A DNA stretch of 64,000 bases from an uncultured Sphingomonadaceae bacterium (GTDB taxonomy: Bacteria > Pseudomonadota > Alphaproteobacteria > Sphingomonadales > Sphingomonadaceae), in contig CANLQE010000002.1 of assembly GCA_947493215.1 (NCBI GenBank), forward strand, positions 62,001 through 126,000, written 5' to 3'. The notes beneath the pieces are model-generated. The model saw only the letters and a list, made by a program, of their open reading frames with translations, was not told the origin of the DNA and did not search any database. Positions 59,062 to 64,000 of this stretch are shown here, in pieces (position 1 is the stretch's first letter; each line of letters opens with the position of its first letter). The position numbers and the translations under genes were made by a program.

Positions 59062-59655
59062 TCAGTTTCCGAGGGCGCCAATACCGGCTTGACCAACGAC
59101 ATCACCAAGCGCGCTGTTGATCCGGTCCATCATCAAATCGCTATTGAAACTTTCATAGCCGGATAGATTGAGCGTCGCGTCGACCTCCTGAACCGCTTCA
59201 AAGCCGTTTGCTGTGTTAAGCAACATGTTCTGAACGCCGTTGGCAGTTTCATGGACAATCGCGGTCTGACCGTCATTGAGCAAATAAACCGGTGTATCAC
59301 CAACCCTCATACGGATGTTACCGTTCGACAGCACCCCGTTCTCAAGGGTCGAGACATCAACCGGGCTTAATCCCGCAGCCGCCGTTTGCATGGTTTCCGC
59401 GCCATCCGCGCTCCAGTTGAGCACCGTTTGCAGCATCAGTTCGCCATTCACATAGGTGCGGATATCGGCGCCAAAATTGACACCCAAACCGTTGACCACA
59501 AACCCGCCGCGCATCTTGTCCAGATCTTCGTCCGGAACAAGAGCGGGCAGACCAACCGCCGCCACGGGGTCAGCTTTGGCGGTTTGGGGTATAAGCAACG
59601 CGCCAGAAAACGCGATGCATGCGACCGTAGCGAAAATATTTTGTCTGTAGTTCAT
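59062..59655 (-). CDS. Secreted protein with double-glycine propeptide (C39 substrate candidate)
   Basis: A 197-residue protein. A Sec signal (FATVACIAFSGALLIPQTAKA, cut after residue 28) is followed by a short propeptide ending in DEDLDKMRGG (Gly50-Gly51), which fits the double-glycine leader consensus (acidic-Leu-x-x-hydrophobic-x-Gly-Gly). The remaining 146 residues start FVVNGLGVNFGADIRTYVNG and are Asn/Gly/Val-rich with beta character. ATG 59655 is the clear start. It lies 10 bases after the C39 peptidase gene, which probably matures it after export. Confidence 0.8.
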   Translation of the reverse strand: MNYRQNIFATVACIAFSGALLIPQTAKADPVAAVGLPALVPDEDLDKMRGGFVVNGLGVNFGADIRTYVNGELMLQTVLNWSADGAETMQTAAAGLSPVDVSTLENGVLSNGNIRMRVGDTPVYLLNDGQTAIVHETANGVQNMLLNTANGFEAVQEVDATLNLSGYESFNSDLMMDRINSALGDVVGQAGIGALGN

Positions 59656-59665
59656 GACTTGTCTC

Positions 59666-60472
59666 TCATCTGACGGTACCAACCCGCACGTCGATCAGTA
59701 ATTCGGGCGAGATTTGATACAGGGGGGGGAGGTGGTTCGTTAAGTTGCCAATAGTCGCGGTTGCGGACACTTGATCAGTGGGCGCGGTGGACCAGCGGTT
59801 CCAGTCGCCGGCGAGATTATAGCCTGGCAGCTTTTTAACTGGTCCACCGACAATCGCCAGAGCGACGCCGTTCCAATATTTCGCGAAATCCTCGGTGGAA
59901 TATTTGTTGATGCCGAGCACCGAATCGCCGACTAGCACCTGGTCTTTCGTCTGACCCTTGACCACGACAAAATGCTTAAAGCCATCGAGGTCGAGCAGCA
60001 CGATTACTGGTCGTTTCACTTGGGAAAGCTGATCCGGCGTCAATTTAAAACCTTCGGCGCGATAGCCAACGGATGTCAAATAATTGCGCATATCGAGCAT
60101 CGAAAATCCGACTTTCTTGATCGCTTCTTTGTCACCCAGATCCCACATCGCCTTGAAAGGCGTCCGTTCGCTGGTGGGCCGGTCATAATGATAGGTGAGC
60201 AAGGTCGCGACGGCTGCGGAACCGCAGCTAAAATCGTAGCGCTGGCGAATGACGGAGCGGAAAGGGATATCCCACCAAGTCATCACGCCGACATAATAGT
60301 CTCCGCCGGCCGATTCCCGTGCCAAACGGACTTCCGCTTGCGCTACGGAACTGCAAAACAGGCTGGCACCGGTCAGGGCCAGCAGTCCGCCCTTCAAGAG
60401 TGCTTTCACGCTCATCTTGAAGGGCGGAAAGGCTGGGAATAGGCCACACGGGATGGGGGGAGTGGGGTTCAT
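59666..60472 (-). CDS. Periplasmic C39 cysteine peptidase without ABC transporter (FapD-like)
   Basis: A 268-residue protein consisting of a signal region (KALLKGGLLALTGASLFCSSVAQA) and a single C39 domain. The triad is placed: Gln77 (oxyanion) and Cys83 in RQRYDFSCGSAAVATLL, His167 in GFKHFVVVKG and Asp183 in LVGDSVLG. Classical C39 domains sit on bacteriocin ABC exporters; this one is free and exported, as FapD of the Pseudomonas amyloid system. Its neighbours on both sides carry GG propeptides. ATG 60472 has AAGG upstream; ATG 60415 would start directly at the signal peptide. Confidence 0.9.
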   Translation of the reverse strand: MNPTPPIPCGLFPAFPPFKMSVKALLKGGLLALTGASLFCSSVAQAEVRLARESAGGDYYVGVMTWWDIPFRSVIRQRYDFSCGSAAVATLLTYHYDRPTSERTPFKAMWDLGDKEAIKKVGFSMLDMRNYLTSVGYRAEGFKLTPDQLSQVKRPVIVLLDLDGFKHFVVVKGQTKDQVLVGDSVLGINKYSTEDFAKYWNGVALAIVGGPVKKLPGYNLAGDWNRWSTAPTDQVSATATIGNLTNHLPPLYQISPELLIDVRVGTVR

Positions 60473-60486
60473 GGCCTATACCTTAC

Positions 60487-60858
60487 CTAATCAGTAATAT
60501 TGATCGTTACGGCCATGCCCGCCTGAAGCGAGGCCTGTGCGCCGGTGTTCATCACAATATTACCAAGACCGTTAAAACTGGACAGGGAATTGTCCGACAG
60601 GTTGATATCACCAGCGATCACATCGCCGCCGATTGTGTTACCGGTATTTTCCGAAGAAAAGGTCTGTTCGTTAATTGCAATCTGAGTGCCACCGCGCATC
60701 TCACCGAGTTCGTCCATCGACATGAGCGGGGATGCAGATTGCTGCGGAATAGTCGCGGGTGCCGGGGTCGCAGCACCCTGATCTGCCACCTGAGCGCTCG
60801 CATGGGATGCGGCCATTGCAAAGGGGGCTGTAATAAGAAGCCAATAATGCTTTTTCAT
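60487..60858 (-). CDS. Small secreted protein with double-glycine propeptide
   Basis: A 123-residue protein. Signal peptide to residue 22 (YWLLITAPFAMAASHASA), then a Pro/Ala/Gln-rich propeptide ending MDELGEMRGG (Gly56-Gly57), the same pattern as in the protein at 59062-59655. The mature 66 residues (TQIAINEQTFSSENTGN, GLGNIVMNTGAQASLQAGMA, TINITD) have the Asn/Gln/Thr beta-strand character of amyloid or pilin-like subunits. ATG 60858 has GGGAG upstream. It stands immediately before the C39 gene (14-base gap). Confidence 0.82.
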   Translation of the reverse strand: MKKHYWLLITAPFAMAASHASAQVADQGAATPAPATIPQQSASPLMSMDELGEMRGGTQIAINEQTFSSENTGNTIGGDVIAGDINLSDNSLSSFNGLGNIVMNTGAQASLQAGMAVTINITD

Positions 60859-60955
60859 CGTTCTTACTCCCGGTTGGGGGTGCGGGGCTGGGGATGGGGG
60901 GGCCGGTTCCATCGGCTGAAACCGGCCCGCCCTTCATCAAGTCAGCAAGTGACGA

Positions 60956-61465
60956 TTAATCGCCGCCGCCAGCGCCGCCGTCAGCTGCTGCTGCAGCGCC
61001 ATCACCAAAGTTGATGGTGCCTTGTGCTGCAATATTCGTTGCAGACTGAGCGTTGGAGTACACTCCAGTATTCCATGACTGGTTAGCGATACCAGCGAAG
61101 GCTGAAAATGCGTTACCGCGATTATAGTTGTTACCGCTGTTAAAGCCGACGCCCGTTGGGGTATCGTCTTCACCGTCCAGATCGACCATTTCGTCAAAAT
61201 CATAGGCAGTGTTGGTTGCGGTCAGCGTTTGCACAGCAATAACAAGATCGTTGTTGTTGTTGTTGTTGCTGTTGATGTCATCAGCCGTAAACGTGTTCGT
61301 TGTGCTGGCGTCTTGTGCCAGATACACGTCGAGCAGGTCGTTCACGACAATCGAGTCAGAGTTGTCATAAACGTCATTGCTCTGGTTTTGCTGAGCCATG
61401 GCAGGTGCGCCAACGGCCAAAGCAGCTACAGCAGCTGATGCCGCCATTAGTTTCATCGTTTTCAT
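60956..61465 (-). CDS. Asn-rich secreted protein, possible fibre subunit
   Basis: A 169-residue protein with a signal peptide (LMAASAAVAALAVGAPAMA, cut before QQNQ) and a low-complexity mature part: DINSNNNNNNDLVIAVQ, an acidic middle, then FAGIANQSWNTGVYSNAQSA and ATNIAAQGTINFGDG, ending in an Ala/Gly run with an acidic tail. This recalls amyloid repeat units of Fap subunits, but there is only one such unit. It lacks the MRGG motif. AAGGAG lies seven bases before the ATG, within a hairpin. First gene of the minus-strand C39 operon. Confidence 0.8.
   Translation of the reverse strand: MKTMKLMAASAAVAALAVGAPAMAQQNQSNDVYDNSDSIVVNDLLDVYLAQDASTTNTFTADDINSNNNNNNDLVIAVQTLTATNTAYDFDEMVDLDGEDDTPTGVGFNSGNNYNRGNAFSAFAGIANQSWNTGVYSNAQSATNIAAQGTINFGDGAAAAADGGAGGGD
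61251..61274 (-). repeat. In-frame AAC trinucleotide repeat
   Basis: Six uninterrupted TTG triplets on the + strand (61251-61268), then CTG and TTG, coding for an Asn run on the minus strand in the Asn-rich secreted protein. Slippage would change length without shifting frame. Confidence 0.7.
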
Positions 61466-61474
61466 CGGTATTCT

Positions 61475-61489
61475 CCTTAGGGTCTAAGG
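61475..61489 (-). promoter_or_regulatory. Hairpin covering the ribosome-binding site of the Asn-rich protein gene
   Basis: CCTTAG and CTAAGG with a three-base loop. On the transcribed (minus) strand the 3' arm includes the first bases of AAGGAG, the ribosome-binding site of the gene starting at 61465. Pairing would partly hide it. Confidence 0.4.
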
Positions 61490-61751
61490 CATCTTCTCTT
61501 TCCCTGCATAAACAAGGAAGGGGGTTAAGAGGCCCTGTTATGTGCCGCTTCATGCGACATCCCTTTGTTAGGCCGATTCGCTTTTTCGCTTGTTGCGATT
61601 TGGCAATTGTCCGAATAATTTTCGAATTTTGTTCAAAATCAGACCATTTTGTTACCGGCTAACAGCAGCATCGACGCCGTCCCTGTAACCGGTTATGCCT
61701 TCCCTACGAACTATAGAAAATTGTTCCGTTCAAAGGTTAGGGAAGACCCGT
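61490..61751. other. Divergent intergenic region
   Basis: About 260 bases between the C39 operon and the TVP38-reductase gene. It must hold promoters for both. I see no sigma-54 site, palindrome of note, or small gene; the TTCAAAATCAGACC area is AT-rich. Confidence 0.4.
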
Positions 61752-63905
61752 ATGTCGAAGAAGTTATTGTTGCTGGCTGTCATTTTGGCGGCGATATTCG
61801 CGTTTTTTCATTATGATCTAGGCTCCCAGCTGACGCTTGAGAACCTAAAAGCGCAACAAGACGCGATTGACGCCCAATATCGCGCTAATCCTGTCATCAT
61901 CATCGGCATATTCTTTTTAGTCTATGTAGGGATCACTGCCCTTTCCATTCCCGGTGCTGCAGTGATGACCCTCGCGGCCGGTGCATTATTCGGCGTTTTG
62001 GTTGGTACCATTGTTGTTTCCTTTGCCTCGACCATCGGTGCGACAATTGCGTTTCTCACGTCTCGCTATTTGCTCGGCGACTGGGTCGAGAGCAAATTTG
62101 GTCAGCGGCTGAAAAACATCAATGAAGGCATCAAGCGCGACGGCATATTCTACCTGATTTCCATAAGACTTGTTCCAGCCTTCCCGTTTTTCGTGGTGAA
62201 CTTGCTCATGGGCCTTACCAAAATGCGTGTCTGGAAATATTTCCTCGCCAGCCAGATTGGTATGCTCGCCGGTACGATTGTTTTCGTGAATGCCGGTACA
62301 CAGCTATCGCAAGTCAACTCGGTGGGTGAGGTCTTTTCGCTCCCCGTCATCGGTTCCTTCGTCTTGCTCGCCATATTCCCATGGATTGCCAAGGGGGTTA
62401 TCGGCTTTTTCAAGAACCGGAAAATCTACAAGAGCTGGACCAAGCCCAAGAAATTTGACCGCAACCTTATCGTTATCGGCGCGGGTTCCGGTGGCTTGGT
62501 ATCCTCGCTCATCGCTGCCACTATTAATGCAAAGGTCACTTTGATTGAATCCGGCAAGATGGGCGGTGACTGCCTGAACTATGGTTGTATCCCCTCCAAG
62601 GCCCTGATCAAAAGCGCCAAGGTTGCCGAACAGATGCAACATGCGGATCGCTATGGCCTGACCGCTAGCACGCCTAGCTTTGACTTTAAGAATGTGATGG
62701 CACGAATTGAAGATGTCATCAAAACCATCGAACCCCACGACAGCGTCGAACGGTTTGAAGGCCTCGGCGTCGATGTGGTGCAGGGCTATGCCAAGCTTAC
62801 CGATCCATGGACGGTGGAAATTGCACGCAATGATGGCGGCACCCAAACGCTAACCGGGAAGGCGATTGTCTTGGCCACCGGCGCGCGCCCGTTTGTCCCG
62901 CCGCTGCCCGGCCTCGAAGATACCGGCTATCTCACCAGCGATACGCTGTGGGAAGAAATGGCGAAACGCGATGCGGTGCCAGAAAAAATGATCGTCCTGG
63001 GCGGCGGTCCTATTGGCTGCGAATTGTCGCAATCCTTTGCGCGGCTTGGCAGCCATGTCACCCTCATTGAAATGGCCGACCGGGTCATGGGTATTGAGGA
63101 CGAGGATGTGTCCGAAATCGCGGCCAAAGCCCTTGGGGATTCCGGCGTCACCCTGCTCTGCGGCCATAAAGCGCTGCGCACCGAGATGAACGGGGCGCAG
63201 AGAATGATCATCGTCGAGAATGAAAGCGGCGAGCAATCCCTGCCCTTTGACGATTTGCTGATCGCCGTTGGCCGCGCGGCCCGGCTGGATGGTTTTGGCC
63301 TCGACAAACTGGGCGTGGAAACCGAGCGGACTTTGGTGACCAACGAGCATCTGCAAACCACTTTCCCGCATATCTATGCCGCTGGCGATGTGGCCGGTCC
63401 CTATCAGCTTACCCATAATGCCTCGCATCAAGCGTGGTTCGCGACGGTCAATGCGTTGTTCGGCCGGTTTAAGAAATTCAAGCCAAGTTATGAGTTTTTG
63501 CCATGGACGACATTTTTGGACCCCGAAATTGCTCATGTCGGCCTCAACGAACAGGATGCGAAAAAAGAGGGGATCGAATATGAGGTCACTAAATATGGCC
63601 TTGATGATCTCGACCGCGCCATTGCTGAAAGCGCGACCGAGGGCTTTGTTAAAGTGCTGACCCCTCCCGGCAAGGACCGGATTTTAGGCGTTACCATTGT
63701 CGGTCAAAATGCGGGCGAACTGCTCACTGAATATGTGCTGGCGATGAAACATGGCCTGGGTCTGGGCAAGATATTGGGGACCATTCACACCTATCCGACC
63801 ATGGCCGAAGCCAATAAATTTGCCGCTGGTGAATGGCGCAAAAAGCATAAGCCGGAATGGGCGCTGAAATGGCTGGAGCGCTATTTCAATTGGGCGCGAA
63901 GTTAA
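61752..63905 (+). CDS. TVP38/TMEM64 membrane domain fused to pyridine-nucleotide-disulfide oxidoreductase
   Basis: A 717-residue fusion. The N-terminal 235 residues are a VTT/TVP38 membrane domain (ILAAIFAFFHYDLGSQLTLENL, GAAVMTLAAGALFGVLVGTI, RLVPAFPFFVVNLLMGLT). From about 250 a mercuric-reductase-like flavoprotein follows: NLIVIGAGSGGLVSSLIAA (FAD), redox pair in GGDCLNYGCIPSKALIKSAK, MIVLGGGPIGCELSQSFARLG (NADPH) and a C-terminal dimer domain with GILTHTYPTMAEA-like IHTYPTMAEAN containing the catalytic His. ATG 61752 has AGGGAAG upstream. The electron acceptor is unknown; a membrane partner is implied. Confidence 0.93.
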   Translation: MSKKLLLLAVILAAIFAFFHYDLGSQLTLENLKAQQDAIDAQYRANPVIIIGIFFLVYVGITALSIPGAAVMTLAAGALFGVLVGTIVVSFASTIGATIAFLTSRYLLGDWVESKFGQRLKNINEGIKRDGIFYLISIRLVPAFPFFVVNLLMGLTKMRVWKYFLASQIGMLAGTIVFVNAGTQLSQVNSVGEVFSLPVIGSFVLLAIFPWIAKGVIGFFKNRKIYKSWTKPKKFDRNLIVIGAGSGGLVSSLIAATINAKVTLIESGKMGGDCLNYGCIPSKALIKSAKVAEQMQHADRYGLTASTPSFDFKNVMARIEDVIKTIEPHDSVERFEGLGVDVVQGYAKLTDPWTVEIARNDGGTQTLTGKAIVLATGARPFVPPLPGLEDTGYLTSDTLWEEMAKRDAVPEKMIVLGGGPIGCELSQSFARLGSHVTLIEMADRVMGIEDEDVSEIAAKALGDSGVTLLCGHKALRTEMNGAQRMIIVENESGEQSLPFDDLLIAVGRAARLDGFGLDKLGVETERTLVTNEHLQTTFPHIYAAGDVAGPYQLTHNASHQAWFATVNALFGRFKKFKPSYEFLPWTTFLDPEIAHVGLNEQDAKKEGIEYEVTKYGLDDLDRAIAESATEGFVKVLTPPGKDRILGVTIVGQNAGELLTEYVLAMKHGLGLGKILGTIHTYPTMAEANKFAAGEWRKKHKPEWALKWLERYFNWARS

Positions 63906-64000
63906 GCAGTCGCTTTCTTATAGGAAAGTTGATTACGACGCGGTGCAAAGTCAGTTTCGAAAAGACTGCCATGCCAGCACTGTCCGCTGCAAAACGGTCA
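63902..64000 (-). CDS. Possible 3' end of a convergent gene
   Basis: The minus strand is open from the window edge to a TAA at 63904-63902: the last residues read CWHGSLFETDFAPRRNQLSY and end KKATA. It would overlap the preceding gene's stop by four bases, a pattern seen at several other convergent pairs here. Too short to identify; a chance frame is possible. Confidence 0.3.

Overview
The window looks like chromosome of a marine-type sphingomonad (Sphingomonadales, Alphaproteobacteria; Sphingorhabdus/Parasphingorhabdus-like). The evidence is a CrtZ carotenoid hydroxylase, sphingomonad-style IF-3 and MarR/LuxR regulators, two glutathione S-transferases, leucine-catabolic acyl-CoA dehydrogenase, moderate GC by eye, and tightly packed genes with many GTG/TTG starts and 1-4 base stop/start overlaps. 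No rRNA, tRNA, CRISPR array, integrase or transposase was seen.

Region by region. 0-2.5 kb: edge of a quinone oxidoreductase, then leuD and leuC with a 77-residue membrane protein between them. 2.6-9.2 kb: crtZ, an EamA transporter, two GSTs, a SulP anion transporter, and an acyl-CoA dehydrogenase/epimerase/GST operon. 9.3-15.3 kb: pyrD, gamma-glutamyltransferase, an acyl-CoA ligase and glyoxalase II. 15.4-25.9 kb: a membrane diguanylate cyclase, a glyoxalase-fold protein, a SIMPL protein, a LysR regulator, a DCC protein coupled to a saccharopine-dehydrogenase-like/DUF4166 protein, and several envelope proteins and hydrolases. 26.2-35.6 kb: housekeeping genes thrS, infC (apparently starting at AUA), msrA, an aspartate aminotransferase, metY and a fused pabB-pabC, with a 200-base palindromic repeat at 30.6 kb. 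35.6-49.8 kb: an S9 peptidase, a DUF2339 protein, 2,4-dienoyl-CoA reductase, an NRDE protein, an indoleamine 2,3-dioxygenase facing an Lrp regulator, a beta-lactamase-fold esterase, and a large GH2 beta-galactosidase with a LuxR-type regulator upstream.

49.8-61.5 kb is the accessory and most interesting part. It has a Crp/Fnr regulator next to an outer-membrane protein with a coiled coil and a beta-barrel resembling the amyloid exporter FapF. Next come a HAD-superfamily protein and a methyltransferase behind a textbook sigma-54 promoter with twin upstream palindromes, a MarR-like and a LuxR-type regulator, and a DUF2235 hydrolase. Last is a four-gene minus-strand operon: an Asn-rich secreted protein, a small secreted protein with a double-glycine propeptide, a periplasmic C39 peptidase without any ABC transporter, and a second secreted double-glycine protein. 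My inference is that these form a Fap-like or new secretion/maturation system: Sec export, then C39 trimming of GG propeptides in the periplasm, perhaps with export through the FapF-like barrel.

The right edge carries a TVP38 membrane domain fused to a pyridine-nucleotide-disulfide oxidoreductase. Across the window, catabolic genes (leucine/fatty acid, tryptophan, lactosides) sit beside core biosynthesis (leucine, pyrimidine, folate, methionine).
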